Assembly (NCBI GenBank): GCA_009778475.1
Contig: WRJS01000010.1
Location: forward strand, 1 to 51,366
Reading direction: 5' to 3'
Source of the DNA: Kiritimatiellota bacterium
GTDB taxonomy: Bacteria; Verrucomicrobiota; Kiritimatiellia; RFP12; UBA1067
Length of the DNA: 51,366 nucleotides
The notes under the pieces: generated by a model
Seen by the model: the letters and a program-made list of their open reading frames with translations, nothing else
Database searches by the model: none
Told to the model about the DNA's origin: nothing
Translations under genes and position numbers: made by a program
In this document: positions 31,447 through 42,100 of the stretch, one piece after another
Numbering within the stretch: position 1 is the stretch's first letter
Layout of the letters: each line of letters begins with the position of its first letter

Positions 31447-33615
31447 ATGAAGAAACTGTTGTGTGTTGCGATTCTGTGTGTGGCCTGCGGCGTGTGTGCG
31501 CAGCAACCTGTGGACGTGCGCGTGGCGCAACCGCTCGCCGCGCCTGTCGAGGGCGGTGACGGGGATATTATCGTCGCGGCGTTCGAGGGCGAGGACTACG
31601 GCGCGTGGACGGTCGAGGGCACGGCGTTCGGGAAAGGCCCCGCGCGGGGGACGCTCCCCGGTCAGATGAAGGTGAGCGGTTTCATCGGCAAGGGGCTGGT
31701 CAACTCGTTCAACGGCGGCGACGGCGCAACGGGCACGCTGACGTCGCCGCCGTTCAAAATCGAGCGCGGCTACCTCGCGTTCCTGATCGGTGGCGGCGGG
31801 CATCCGGGGCTGGAGATGAACCTCCTTGTCGGCGGCAAGGCCGTGCGCACGGCGACGGGGCCGAACGTCGTGCCGGGCGGCAGCGAGGCACTCGAGCCCG
31901 CGATGTGGGATGTGCGCGATCTGCTCGGCAAGGAGGCCCGCATCCAGATTGTTGACCGCGCCACGGGCGGCTGGGGGCATATCAACGTTGACCACATCGT
32001 CGCGACGGACACGAGGCCGCGCGTCTTGCAGAACAACGTCACCGCCAGCCTCACGCCGACGAAACGCTGGATGCTGCTCCCCGTGAAGAACGGCGGGAAG
32101 ATGCGCAGGATGGAGGTGCGCCTCGGCGATGACGTGCTGCGCGCGTTCGACATTGAGTTTGCGGAGGACACTGCGGACTGGTGGGCGCCGCTGGACGTGA
32201 GCGCGTGGCAGGGCAAGGCGCTCACGGTGTGGGTCAGCCAACTCGCAGGGGAAGCCGCGGCCCTCGAGAAAATCCGCTTTGCGGATGCCCCTGCGGACAC
32301 GGCGACGGTGTACAAGGAACCGCTCCGCGCGCAACTGCATTTCACGCCGCGCCTGGGCTGGTGCAACGACCCCAACGGGCTGAGTTTCTACAACGGCGAG
32401 TACCACCTGTTTTTCCAGCACAACCCCTACGGCGCGGAGTGGGGCAATATGCACTGGGGCCATGCGGTGAGCAAGGATCTGATCCACTGGCAGGAGATCA
32501 GCCCCGCGCTCTACCCTGACGCGCTCGGCACGATGTTCAGCGGCAGCGCGGTCGTGGACTGGAAAAACACGAGCGGCTTCGGCACGGGCGGCAAGCCGCC
32601 GCAGGTGCTGATCTACACGGCGGCGGGCGACCCGTTCACGCAGTGCATCGCATACTCGACGGACGGCCGGACGTACACCAAGCACGCCGGAAACCCCGTC
32701 GTGAAGAACATCTCCGGCGGCAACCGCGACCCCAAGGTCATCTGGCACGAGCCGACGCAGCGGTGGGTGATGGTGCTCTACGTCTGGCGTGACGAGCGGC
32801 ACACGACCGAGTTCCTGACATCGCCCAACCTGAAAGACTGGACACACGCATCCACGCTTCCGGGCGACGCGAACGGCGGCTACCTGTTTGAATGCCCTGA
32901 TCTCTTCGAGTTGCCCGTGGCGGGCGGTGCGGGCACGCGCTGGGTCACCTTCGGCGCGAACGGCGAGTATGCGGTGGGCGCGTTCGACGGCAAAACGTTC
33001 ACGCCCGAGGCCGAGCGTCTGCGCGGTCACTTCGGGACGCACCATTACGCCGCGCAGACGTTCAGCGACCTTCCCGACAAACGCCGCGTCATCGTCGGCT
33101 GGCTGCAGGCCCATGTGCCGGGTATGCCGTTCAATCACGCGATGACCCTTCCGCGCGAGCTCGGCCTCACGCAAACGCCCGACGGCATCCGCCTCACGCA
33201 CAGGCCCGTGAAGGAGATTGAGGCGCTGCGCGTCGCGGAAACGAAAATCGCGTCGGCGGAGGCGCTGGCGGGGTTCAGCGCGGAGCTCATGGAGGTGCGC
33301 CTCGCGTTCGCGCCGAGTGCCGACGCGATTGTGAAACTGGCGTTGCGCGGCATCCCGTTTGTGTATGACGCCGAAAAAAAGACGCTCACCGTGAGCGGCC
33401 ACACCGCGCCGTTTGTGCTTCACAACGGCAGGGTCGAACTGATACTCTATATCGATCGCACGGCTGTGGAGGTGTTCTCGCAGGACGGGTTGTTCTACGC
33501 CAGCCGCGCGGTGACACCGAAGGCGGATGCGCTGGGCGCCGCCCTCACTGTCGAGCGCGGCGAGGCCAAGGATGTGAGTGGCACCGCGTACACGTTGAAG
33601 TCGTGCTGGGAGTAG
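31447..33615 (+). CDS. Secreted GH32 levanase / beta-fructofuranosidase
   Basis: A 722-residue protein with signal peptide (MKKLLCVAILCVACGVCAQQ); the start has GAGAGG 5 nt upstream. An N-terminal beta domain (about 40-190) is followed by a five-bladed GH32 propeller. Catalytic residues are visible: nucleophile Asp308 in WCNDPNG, Asp428 in NRDP and acid/base Glu482 in FECPD. The C-terminal beta sandwich ends near the stop. It cleaves fructans (levan, inulin or sucrose-type) outside the cytoplasm. It sits 23 nt after the LamG-like gene and one base before the fructokinase gene. Confidence 0.9.
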   Translation: MKKLLCVAILCVACGVCAQQPVDVRVAQPLAAPVEGGDGDIIVAAFEGEDYGAWTVEGTAFGKGPARGTLPGQMKVSGFIGKGLVNSFNGGDGATGTLTSPPFKIERGYLAFLIGGGGHPGLEMNLLVGGKAVRTATGPNVVPGGSEALEPAMWDVRDLLGKEARIQIVDRATGGWGHINVDHIVATDTRPRVLQNNVTASLTPTKRWMLLPVKNGGKMRRMEVRLGDDVLRAFDIEFAEDTADWWAPLDVSAWQGKALTVWVSQLAGEAAALEKIRFADAPADTATVYKEPLRAQLHFTPRLGWCNDPNGLSFYNGEYHLFFQHNPYGAEWGNMHWGHAVSKDLIHWQEISPALYPDALGTMFSGSAVVDWKNTSGFGTGGKPPQVLIYTAAGDPFTQCIAYSTDGRTYTKHAGNPVVKNISGGNRDPKVIWHEPTQRWVMVLYVWRDERHTTEFLTSPNLKDWTHASTLPGDANGGYLFECPDLFELPVAGGAGTRWVTFGANGEYAVGAFDGKTFTPEAERLRGHFGTHHYAAQTFSDLPDKRRVIVGWLQAHVPGMPFNHAMTLPRELGLTQTPDGIRLTHRPVKEIEALRVAETKIASAEALAGFSAELMEVRLAFAPSADAIVKLALRGIPFVYDAEKKTLTVSGHTAPFVLHNGRVELILYIDRTAVEVFSQDGLFYASRAVTPKADALGAALTVERGEAKDVSGTAYTLKSCWE

Positions 33616-33616
33616 G

Positions 33617-34474
33617 ATGTTGTTTGATATTGTCACATTCGGGGAAGTGCTGTGGGACGTCATTGACGGCGCGGCGCACATCGGCGGCGCACCGTTCAAC
33701 TTGGCGGCGCACGGCGTGCGGTGCGGGATGCGGGCCGCCGTCATCTCTGCGGTCGGCGACGACGACCTCGGCGACGGCGCGTTGCGCGAGCTCGCCCGCC
33801 TGGGGGTCGATGCCCGCTGGGTGGCGCGGAACGCGCTGCCCACGGGAACCGTCACGGTGACGCTCGACCGCGGCGAGCCGACGTATCAGATCCACCAGCC
33901 TGTCGCATGGGACGCCATCCCGATGCCCGCCGCGCCCGAAACGGCGCGCGCGTTCTGCTTCGGGACGCTCGCGCAACGGGCCGAGGCCTCATGCGCGACG
34001 CTCGCGCGGCTGCTGGCGGACACGTTCAAGGACGCGCTGAAATTTTTCGACGTGAACCTGCGGCAGGATTTCTGGTCGCAGGCGCAGGTCGAGGCCGGTA
34101 TCGCCTCCGCCGACATCATCAAGGTCAACGAGGACGAGGCTGCCGTCCTCAACGGCGCCGCGCTCGCAAGCGTGCTGCGCGAGAAGGTCGTCATCGTCAC
34201 GCTGGGTGCGCAGGGGTGCGCGGTGTACGACCGCTCATGGCCGTCCGCGCCCGTGCGGTTCCCGTCCCCGCGCATCCGGCTCGCCGACGCGGTCGGCGCG
34301 GGGGATGCGTTCGCGGCGGCGTTTCTGGCGGAGACACTGAACGGGAAATCCCCGGCCGAGGCCGCGGCGGCCGGGAACATGCGCGGTGCGTGGGTCGCAT
34401 CGCAACACGGGGCCATCCCAGACAAAGAGCAACCACCCCTCACAAATCACTCCTCACTCCTCACTAACCACTGA
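33617..34474 (+). CDS. PfkB-family fructokinase
   Basis: A 285-residue cytoplasmic ribokinase-family sugar kinase: IGGAPFNLAAHG near the N-terminus and the C-terminal anion hole and base DAVGAGDAFAAAF. It would phosphorylate fructose released by the GH32 enzyme. The ATG lies one base after the GH32 stop, with GGAG upstream, so translation is coupled. The last residues (PPLTNHSSLLTNH) are encoded by intergenic heptads; the native C-terminus was likely near the preceding DKEQ. Confidence 0.87.
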   Translation: MLFDIVTFGEVLWDVIDGAAHIGGAPFNLAAHGVRCGMRAAVISAVGDDDLGDGALRELARLGVDARWVARNALPTGTVTVTLDRGEPTYQIHQPVAWDAIPMPAAPETARAFCFGTLAQRAEASCATLARLLADTFKDALKFFDVNLRQDFWSQAQVEAGIASADIIKVNEDEAAVLNGAALASVLREKVVIVTLGAQGCAVYDRSWPSAPVRFPSPRIRLADAVGAGDAFAAAFLAETLNGKSPAEAAAAGNMRGAWVASQHGAIPDKEQPPLTNHSSLLTNH

Positions 34475-34566
34475 CCACTAATCACTGACCACTAACCACT
34501 AACCACTGACCACTAATCACTGACCACTGACCACTAATCACTAACCACTGACCACTAATCACTAAA
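34441..34566. repeat. Heptad tandem array (CACTRAY), about 18 units
   Basis: Exact 7-bp period: CACAAAT, CACTCCT twice, then a mix of CACTAAC, CACTGAC and CACTAAT units. It is the longest heptad array of the window. The TGA stop of the fructokinase gene (34472-34474) lies inside it, and the sugar porter starts 10 bp after its end. Confidence 0.9.
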
Positions 34567-34576
34567 AGGCTACACT

Positions 34577-35935
34577 ATGAAGAGCAAGATCGTTTTTTGG
34601 GCAATCGTCTCCGCGCTGGCGGGGTTCCTGTTCGGGTTTGACACGGTCGTAATCTCCGGCGCGGAGAAAACGATTCAGGCGCTGTGGGGGCTCACGCCGT
34701 CCGCGCACGGGCTGGCCATGGGCGCGGCGCTTTACGGCACGACGCTCGGCGCGATTTTCGGCGGCATCCCGTCCGACCGCTTCGGGCGGCGCAAGACGCT
34801 GATCTGCATCGGTGCGCTGTACTTCATCTCGGCGGTCTGGTCGGGGCTGGCCACGGGCGTGTGGACGTTCATCATCGCGCGCTTCATCGGCGGGCTGGGG
34901 GTCGGCATCTCGACGGTCGCCGCGCCGCTCTACATCTCCGAGATCGCGCCGCCGAAACACCGTGGCGTGCTGACGGGGCTGTTCCAGTTCAACATCGTGT
35001 TCGGCATCATCGTCGCCTACCTGTCCAACTACCTGCTCGGGGGCATCGGCGAGACGGCCTGGCGCTGGATGCTCGGGGCCGAGGCGTTCCCCGCGCTGCT
35101 GTACTGGGCGCTGTGCTTCGCCATCCCCGAAAGCCCGCGCTGGCTCATCCTGCACGGGTGCAAGCCCGCGGGCGTGAACGTGCTGCGGATGCTCCAGCCC
35201 GCCGCGCGCGAGGCCGAGGTGCAGGCCTTGGCGGGCGAGATCGAGGCCAGTGGGCAGGGCATGAAAGCCGGCCGCGCCGAGAGCATCCTGTCGCGCCGTT
35301 TCCGCGTCCCCCTGCTGCTGGCGTTCGCGGTCGCGTTCTTCAACCAGCTTTCGGGCATCAACGCCGTCCTCTACTTCGCGCCGCGCATTTTCGAGATGAC
35401 GGGGCTGGGCCCGAAGGCCGCCCTGCTCCAGTCCGTCGGCATCGGCGTGACCAACCTGCTCTTCACGTTCGCGGGCCTCGCGCTCATCGACCGCCTCGGG
35501 CGCAAGACGCTGCTCTACGTGGGGTCGGTCGGCTACATCGCGTCGCTGGGCCTGACGGCGTGGGCGTTCTTCAGCGGCACGTTCGGGATTGTGCCGCCCT
35601 GCATCTTCGCGTTCGTCGGGGCGCACGCGATCGGGCAGGGCGCGGTCATCTGGGTGTTCATCTCGGAGGTGTTCCCCAACGCCCAGCGCGGCGCGGGGCA
35701 GGCCTTCGGGTGTGCCACGCACTGGGTGTTCGCCGCGCTGATCACGAGCGTCTTCCCGTACGCCGTGGCGCGGATCGTGCCGAACCCCGACGTCACCGTC
35801 GCCCCCGCCGGCTACATCTTCGGCTTCTTCTGCCTCATGATGCTGCTGCAGCTGCTGTGGGTGTTCTTCTTCGTCCCCGAGACAAAGGGCGTGCCGCTGG
35901 AGCAGATGCAGAAGAGGCTCGGGACGGCGGAGTGA
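34577..35935 (+). CDS. MFS sugar porter
   Basis: A 452-residue protein with 12 hydrophobic segments and sugar-porter signatures: GFDTVVISG in helix 1, DRFGRRKTL in loop 2-3, PESPRWL after helix 6, QLSGINAVLYFAP in helix 7 and PETKGVPLEQ at the C-terminus. Likely a proton-coupled hexose importer in the inner membrane; fructose is the expected substrate from its neighbours. AGG lies 8 nt before the ATG, next to the heptad array. Confidence 0.9.
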   Translation: MKSKIVFWAIVSALAGFLFGFDTVVISGAEKTIQALWGLTPSAHGLAMGAALYGTTLGAIFGGIPSDRFGRRKTLICIGALYFISAVWSGLATGVWTFIIARFIGGLGVGISTVAAPLYISEIAPPKHRGVLTGLFQFNIVFGIIVAYLSNYLLGGIGETAWRWMLGAEAFPALLYWALCFAIPESPRWLILHGCKPAGVNVLRMLQPAAREAEVQALAGEIEASGQGMKAGRAESILSRRFRVPLLLAFAVAFFNQLSGINAVLYFAPRIFEMTGLGPKAALLQSVGIGVTNLLFTFAGLALIDRLGRKTLLYVGSVGYIASLGLTAWAFFSGTFGIVPPCIFAFVGAHAIGQGAVIWVFISEVFPNAQRGAGQAFGCATHWVFAALITSVFPYAVARIVPNPDVTVAPAGYIFGFFCLMMLLQLLWVFFFVPETKGVPLEQMQKRLGTAE

Positions 35936-36044
35936 TTGGGGATTTGAGGGGGACATAACACCATAATACCGCTGGCATTCCCTGAGGAAAAAGGGTAATA
36001 TAAGGATTTCTTTTTCTTAGGCGGTTTATGCGGGGAACCCTGGC

Positions 36045-37589
36045 GTGACGTTTTATGTGCTGTATATTATTTTGTTTGTTGCGGCGCTGATCCTGGTGGC
36101 GGCGTGCTCGAGCAAGCTTGCGGGCTGGCTGAACGTCCCGGTGCTGCTGCTCTACCTGCTGGTAGGGATGCTGGCGAAATGGCGGTTCGGTGGCGCGCTC
36201 GACGCCAGCAACCCGTTCATCGGCAACATCAACAAGACGGCGAATATCGTGGGGTCGGTCGCGCTGGCGTTCATCCTGTTCGCGGGGGGGCTGGAGACGT
36301 GGTGGCGCGGGGTCCGGCCGATCCTCTTCCGGGGGGGGCTGCTGGCGAGCGCCGGGGTGGCGCTGACGGCGCTGCTGGTGGGGGCGTTCACGTATCAGAT
36401 GCAGGGCAGGGGCTATACGTTCGCGGGATGCCTGCTGCTGGGCGCGATCATCTCCTCGACGGACGCGGCGGCGGTGTTCGCCGTGCTGCGGGGCAGGGGC
36501 GTGGCGCTGACGCGGCGGCTCCAGAACCTGCTGGAGTTCGAGTCCGGGAGCAATGACCCGATGGCGGCGTTTCTGACGTTATTCGTCGTGTCGATGCTGA
36601 CGGGCACGGGGGGGGCGTACTGGACGGTCGTGCCGGAGTTCGCGGTGCGGACGGGGGTGGGCATCACGACCGGGCTGCTCTGCGGCCGGGTGATGGTGCG
36701 GCTGTTCAACAAGATCGATTTCGAGTATGACGGGCTGTACTATGTGCTGGGCATCGGGACGGTCCTGTTCACCTACAGCGTGAGCGAGCTGGTGCACGGC
36801 AACGGCTTCATGGCGGTGTACGTCTGCGGCATGACGATGGGCAACAGCAAGTTCATGTTCCGCAACAGCTTCGTGCGGTTCCATGACGGCATCTGCTGGC
36901 TCATGCAGGTGATGCTGTTCACGACGCTGGGGTTCCTCGTCAACCCCGGGCACTTCGGCGAGGTCTGGTGGCGGGCGGTGACGGTGGCGCTGTTCCTGAT
37001 GCTTGTGGCGCGGCCGCTGGCGGTGTTCCTCTGCCTGGTGGGCTCGTCGTTCAGCTGGCGGGAGCGGCTGTTCATCTCGTGGGTGGGGCTGCGCGGGGGG
37101 GCGCCCATCATGCTGGCGACAATCCCGCTGATGGCGTTCGGCAAGCCCGGCGGCAGCAGCCCCGTGGACGTGAACCTCGTGTTCACGGTCGTGTTCCTGA
37201 TCGTGATCCTCTCCGTGCTGATCCAGGGCAGCACGCTCATGCCGCTGGCGCGGTGGCTCAAGCTGGACCGGCCGTTCCGCGCCCGGCCGCGCGCGCCGCT
37301 GGCGTTCGACTACACCGACGCGCTCAAAGGCGAGATGCACGAGTTCGACATCGCCGACCGCCACGCGGGCAAGCGCCTGGCGGACCTAGGGCTGCCCAAG
37401 GGCGCGCTCGTGCTGCTGATCCACCGCACGGCACGCTATTTCGTCCCGCACGGCCACACGGTCTTGACGGTCGGCGACACCCTGATGATTCTTGCGGAGG
37501 AACCCGTCCTGGCGAAAGTCTGGGACGCGCTGAACGATTCGACAAAGAAGGAGGACATTCATCATGAAGACGGACATCATCATACTTAA
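36045..37589 (+). CDS. CPA1-type K+ or Na+/H+ antiporter with RCK-C domain
   Basis: A 514-residue membrane protein starting at GTG (36045); no better in-frame ATG with a ribosome site is visible. About 12 hydrophobic segments, with SSTDAAAVFAVLRGRG and LEFESGSNDPMA, the ion-exchange core of NhaP2/CvrA-type exchangers. Residues about 425-500 form a TrkA/RCK-C regulatory domain (HEFDIADRHAGKRLADLGLPKGALVLLIHR). It exports K+ or Na+ for protons. Its last 26 nt overlap the next gene. Confidence 0.86.
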   Translation: MTFYVLYIILFVAALILVAACSSKLAGWLNVPVLLLYLLVGMLAKWRFGGALDASNPFIGNINKTANIVGSVALAFILFAGGLETWWRGVRPILFRGGLLASAGVALTALLVGAFTYQMQGRGYTFAGCLLLGAIISSTDAAAVFAVLRGRGVALTRRLQNLLEFESGSNDPMAAFLTLFVVSMLTGTGGAYWTVVPEFAVRTGVGITTGLLCGRVMVRLFNKIDFEYDGLYYVLGIGTVLFTYSVSELVHGNGFMAVYVCGMTMGNSKFMFRNSFVRFHDGICWLMQVMLFTTLGFLVNPGHFGEVWWRAVTVALFLMLVARPLAVFLCLVGSSFSWRERLFISWVGLRGGAPIMLATIPLMAFGKPGGSSPVDVNLVFTVVFLIVILSVLIQGSTLMPLARWLKLDRPFRARPRAPLAFDYTDALKGEMHEFDIADRHAGKRLADLGLPKGALVLLIHRTARYFVPHGHTVLTVGDTLMILAEEPVLAKVWDALNDSTKKEDIHHEDGHHHT

Positions 37590-38775
37590 CACGGCAGTGA
37601 TTGACCTTCGGAGCGAGGACTTCACGTTCGCGGACAAGCTCGTGGGCGCGGGCGGGCTGGCCTTGTGCGAGACCGCCGACATGCCGCCCTACACGCAGGC
37701 CGAGCTCATGGGCTACGTCGCGGACGGCAAGGCCACGGCCGGCGGCAGCGGCAACACCGCGCCCCTGCTGGCCCATGCCGGGCTGCGCGTGGCGGTGGGG
37801 GCGAATCTCGGCAGGGGTGACTACGACGGCCTCGACGCGCAGGGCCGCGCGTTCTACGACGTGCTGTCCGCCAGCGGCGTGGACATGTCCGCGACGCTCA
37901 CCCACCCGACGCTGCCGACCGGCACCACGTTCATCCACGAGGCGCCCTGCGGCGAGCGCGGCGGCATCGCCTACTTCCCGAACGCGAACAACGATTTCGA
38001 CTTCGAGGTCTTCAAGGAGGAGGTCCTGCGCCTCGCGCCGAGCGTCGTGTATTATATGTACTCCGGGCTGTCACGGCGCGGCGACGCGAACGGCGGCCAA
38101 GACCTCGCCGACTTCGTGCGCTGGTGCCGCCGCCAGGGCATCATCACCATCGTTGACAGCCACACCCTTTGCGGCAACCCCCGCGAGTTCATCGGCAAAG
38201 GCGCGCCCGTGGCGGCCTATAAGCTGCTCGAGCCCCTGCTGGGGGAACTGGACATCTTCTTCACCTCCGTGGACGAGGCGCGGATGATCCGCAACACGCT
38301 GGAGCGCGAGGGGTGCGACCACGGCGAGGACGCGCAGACCAGCATCCACGACTTCCTGGATTTCGTGTGGCAGCGCTTCAGCGGCACGTCCGGCCGCCCG
38401 CAGCTTTTCGGCGTGACCGTGAAGAACGGCGCCTACACGCTGTATGTGGACGCGCAGGGGAACTCCTCCGGCGGCATCACGTTCTGCGAGTCCCGCTACA
38501 TGGCCGGGCGCGTGGTGGATCTGGTCGGCGCGGGCGACTCGTTCCGCGCCGGGCTGATCGGCTACATCACGCGCAACAGCGACGCCTTCAGGAACGGCGT
38601 GCTCAACGTCGCCGAGGCCGTGCAGAGCGGCAACCTGATGGCCTCCATCTATGTCACCTCGCCGCTCAACGACCGCTACGGCGGCATCCCCAAGCTGGAC
38701 ATCCTGCTCGCCGTCGCCCGTGACGGGAAGACCTACGCCAGCGAAGAGGATTTGAAGCAGGCCCTGCGCGGCTGA
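37564..38775 (+). CDS. PfkB-family carbohydrate kinase
   Basis: A 403-residue ribokinase-fold protein; AAGGAGG sits 9 nt before the ATG, which overlaps the antiporter's end. AGGSGNTAPLLAHAGL near residue 60 and DLVGAGDSFRAGLIGY near 320 are the substrate and ATP-loop motifs. It is longer than fructokinase or ribokinase (about 300). The substrate is unknown; it is distinct from the fructokinase upstream. Confidence 0.85.
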   Translation: MKTDIIILNTAVIDLRSEDFTFADKLVGAGGLALCETADMPPYTQAELMGYVADGKATAGGSGNTAPLLAHAGLRVAVGANLGRGDYDGLDAQGRAFYDVLSASGVDMSATLTHPTLPTGTTFIHEAPCGERGGIAYFPNANNDFDFEVFKEEVLRLAPSVVYYMYSGLSRRGDANGGQDLADFVRWCRRQGIITIVDSHTLCGNPREFIGKGAPVAAYKLLEPLLGELDIFFTSVDEARMIRNTLEREGCDHGEDAQTSIHDFLDFVWQRFSGTSGRPQLFGVTVKNGAYTLYVDAQGNSSGGITFCESRYMAGRVVDLVGAGDSFRAGLIGYITRNSDAFRNGVLNVAEAVQSGNLMASIYVTSPLNDRYGGIPKLDILLAVARDGKTYASEEDLKQALRG

Positions 38776-39196
38776 TAGGGAGCGCGTACGGCGTTGCCGG
38801 GGCACCCTTTGCGCCACCCTTTTGGGTTCGGATTCCGACTTTCAGCTATAGTCATTTAATTTGATGTTGTCGCGTATATGGAGTGCGTCAAGGTTCCCGA
38901 TCTTTTGGGGCATTATGAGCGGGTCACGTGCTTCCCCATTCCTAATTTCTAATTTCTAATTCCTAATTCGGGCAACGCCCGCCCCCGCCCCTACGGCAAC
39001 TCGGCCGTCACCTTTATGTCCCGCTGGAGGGCGAGCGTCCTCGCGAGCCGTTGGTTGCGTTGCGGCTCACGGGGACATTCGCCCTCCACTCGATTCCTAA
39101 TTCCTAATTTCTAATTCCTAATTTACATCCACGCCCTCAACGTGTTATGCTTGTGCAATCTTTGAATTCGTTATTCGTGTCCGGAGGGAGGCGCAG
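38776..39196. other. 421-bp intergenic region with composite repeat
   Basis: No gene. 38776-38937 is unremarkable, though an A/T-rich stretch near 38845-38880 could hold a promoter. 38938-39123 is a composite repeat listed separately. GGAGG lies 5 nt before the next ATG. Confidence 0.5.
38938..39123. repeat. Composite element: heptads flanking a GGAGGGCGAG palindrome
   Basis: Heptads ATTCCTA/ATTTCTA at 38938-38968 and 39093-39123, here in the same orientation. Between them is a palindrome (about 39026-39089) with arms GGAGGGCGAGCG ... and CGCCCTCC. The same GGAGGGCGAG arm occurs at 47675 and 49341. Confidence 0.8.
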
Positions 39197-42100
39197 ATGA
39201 AACAGATTATCGTGATGATTGCCGCCGTTGCGCTTGCGGGCGTTGCCGCCGCGCAGGGGTTCGTTTGGGTCGAGGGCGAGAACCCGGCTTCGACGAATGT
39301 GAAGCCGAACACGTCGGGCTGGGGGCGGAAGGAGTTCCTTTCGGGCGGGGCGTGGCTGACGTATGCCGTGGCGGAGGATAAGGTCAAGGACACGGTGCCG
39401 CAGGAGGGCATCTTGGTGAAGTACGCCTTCGATGTCGCAGTCGCAGGGGAGCATGAAATCTGGGCGCGTATCGGTTATGAGTTCGCGCGGTCGCCGTTCG
39501 AGTGGCGTGTGGATAGCGCGGAGTGGAGGCGCGTCGCGTCGGATGCGCTGACGACCGACCTCATGGAATTAGACAACTGGTGCGAGGTGGCGTGGCTTCA
39601 ACTTGCGAAGCAAACGCTCGCCGTGGGCGCGCACACGATCGAGTTCCGCATCACGCCCACGCAGGATGACAAGGGCAAGACGCAACGCATCCTCTTCGGG
39701 CTGGATGCGTTGTGCATATCGCCCAAGCCCTTTTTCCCGCACAGCCGTTTCAAGCCCGGCGAGGACTGGCGCACGGAGCGCGACCGCGAGGCCGCCGCGC
39801 ACACGTTCACGTTCGGGGGGTGTGACGCAGGTCAACGCGCCTGGTTTGCGTTGAGCGGCATTTGGGAAGTATGCCGCAACGACGAGATGCTTCCGCCTGC
39901 GGACATCGCGCAGCCGATGATGGATTTCCCGAAGGAGCCGCGCTGGACGGCGATCGACGTGCCGGGCGACAAGAACAAGCAGCGCCCCGACCTGCTCTTT
40001 GCGCATCGCCTGTGGTATCGGACGAAGGTGGACGTTCCCGAATCCATGATGGGGCGCGCGTATCTCCTGCGTTTCCCGCAGAACAACCTGAACACCACGG
40101 TGTTCGTCAACGGCACGTACTGCGGTTTCTTCGCGTACCCGTTCGCGGACTTCACGATTGACGTGACGGCGGGCATCAAGCCCGGCGTGAATGAAATCTG
40201 GGTCGGCATCCGCGACGCATGGTACGGGTATTCCACCAACCCCGACGACCCGATGAAACTCCGCAAAAAATTCAACATCCCGCTCGACTTCTTCGGCAAG
40301 GGGTTTCAGGACTTGGCGTGGCCGATATGGAACCACGCGCAGTCGGGCATCCTCAAAGCCCCCGAGTTCATCATGGTCGGCGGGCCAGTGTATGTGTCGG
40401 ATGTTTTCGTCAAGCCGTCGGTGGCGAAAAAGGAAATTGCGGTCGAAGTCACAATCGTCAACACCACAAAGGAAGCGACCTCTGGCGAACTCATGCTGGA
40501 GATATTTAACGACGGAAAAGCCGAAAAGAAATTTGCGCCATATAAATTCGCGCTGGCCGCTGGCGAGACGAAAACGTTTGAACGCTGCGAGCCGTGGGCG
40601 AACCCGAAACTGTGGTGGCCCGACGAGCCGAACCTGTACTGGCTGATGGCGGAGGCCAAGACGGACAAGGGCAGCGATATTCCGTCCGTGCGTTTCGGCT
40701 TCCGCGAGTGGGACTGGTCGGGGCGCGACTTCAAACTCAACGGCATCGTGTGGCACGGCTGGGCGGACTGCTTCCAAGCCGGCAACAAAGACGAGTGGCT
40801 GAAATTCTACAAGGAGAAGAACCAGACCGTCATGCGCTTCTGGGGCACGACGTGGCAGGGCATGGCGCCGCGCGAGGCGCTGGATTTCTTCGACGTGAAC
40901 GGCGTGGTCTGCCGCCGCTCGGGCATCCTCGACGGCGAGATGATCGGCTACAACGCGATCGAGAACGACCCCGCGCTGAAAAAGGAATCGCCCATCAAGA
41001 TGGACCTCATGCGGAACTGGCGCGGGCAGATGGCGGCGCAGGTGCGCGGCGAGCGCAACCACCCCTCCGTCATGCTCTGGTCCATCGAGAACGAGTACCT
41101 CTACATCAACTGCATCAACCTTCACGGCAACCACATGGATCTGTTCGAGGCGGAGAGCAAGGTCACCGCCGACGAAGTCATGCGCGTCGATCCCACGCGC
41201 CCGGTCATGGTGGACGGCGGCGGCGCGGCCAAGGCGCAGACCCTCCCCGTGCACGGCGACCACTACATCACCGCCGAGCCCTGCCGCTACCCGCCCTTCG
41301 CCTACGAGACCAACCCCACCGGCGGCGGCCGTGGCCGCTGGGTGTGGGACGAGACGCGTCCGCGCTTCATCGGCGAGGACTTCTACATGTCCGGAAACCA
41401 CCCCGAGGTCGCCGCGTTCCAAGGCGACAGCGCGTTCGCGGGCAAGCCCGTGCGCGGCGTCGGCATCTGGAACCGCATCCTCCAAGAGGGCTACCGCTGG
41501 GCGGGTCAGAGCGCGTGGCACTTCTGGCTCAGCCAGAACGACATCGACGCCACCCCCTACACCGCCTACGCCGCCCGCGCCGTGTTCTCACGCGACTGGA
41601 ACTGGACCTTCGCATCCGGCGCATCCGTCGCGCGCACCTTCGGCATCTTCAACGACACCCGCCACGCCGACCCCATCACCTTCACGTGGACGTTCATATT
41701 CGACACCAACCCCTTGATGACCGTCACCGACTCGATGACCTTCACCGTCGCCCCCGGCTCGCATGAAGTCGTCGAAATGAACATCGGCATACCCAAGTTT
41801 GACAGCCGCAAGGAATCCCAACTCATCCTCACGCTCACCGTCGGCGGCAAAGAGGTGTTCACCGACACCAAGGACGTGTCCATCCTCCCGCCGCAAAAGC
41901 GCGATATGCCCGGCATCGGCAAAAACGACCTCGTCGTGTTCGACCCGGAAGGCGCCGCCGCCGCGTTCCTCGCCGCGCACAAAATCCCCTGCACCTTTGC
42001 GGCGAGCCTCGACGCGCTCCCGCAAGACTGGAAAATCCTCGTCATCGGCGGCAACGCCCTCGACGCGCGCGAGAGCGCATCCAGCCGCCTCGCCGCGCTC

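Noticed and set aside
34441..34566. Possible CRISPR or iteron origin in the heptad array
   Set aside because: Period is 7 bp with no spacers; no rep or dnaA gene and no DnaA-box pattern; similar arrays occur in many gaps.
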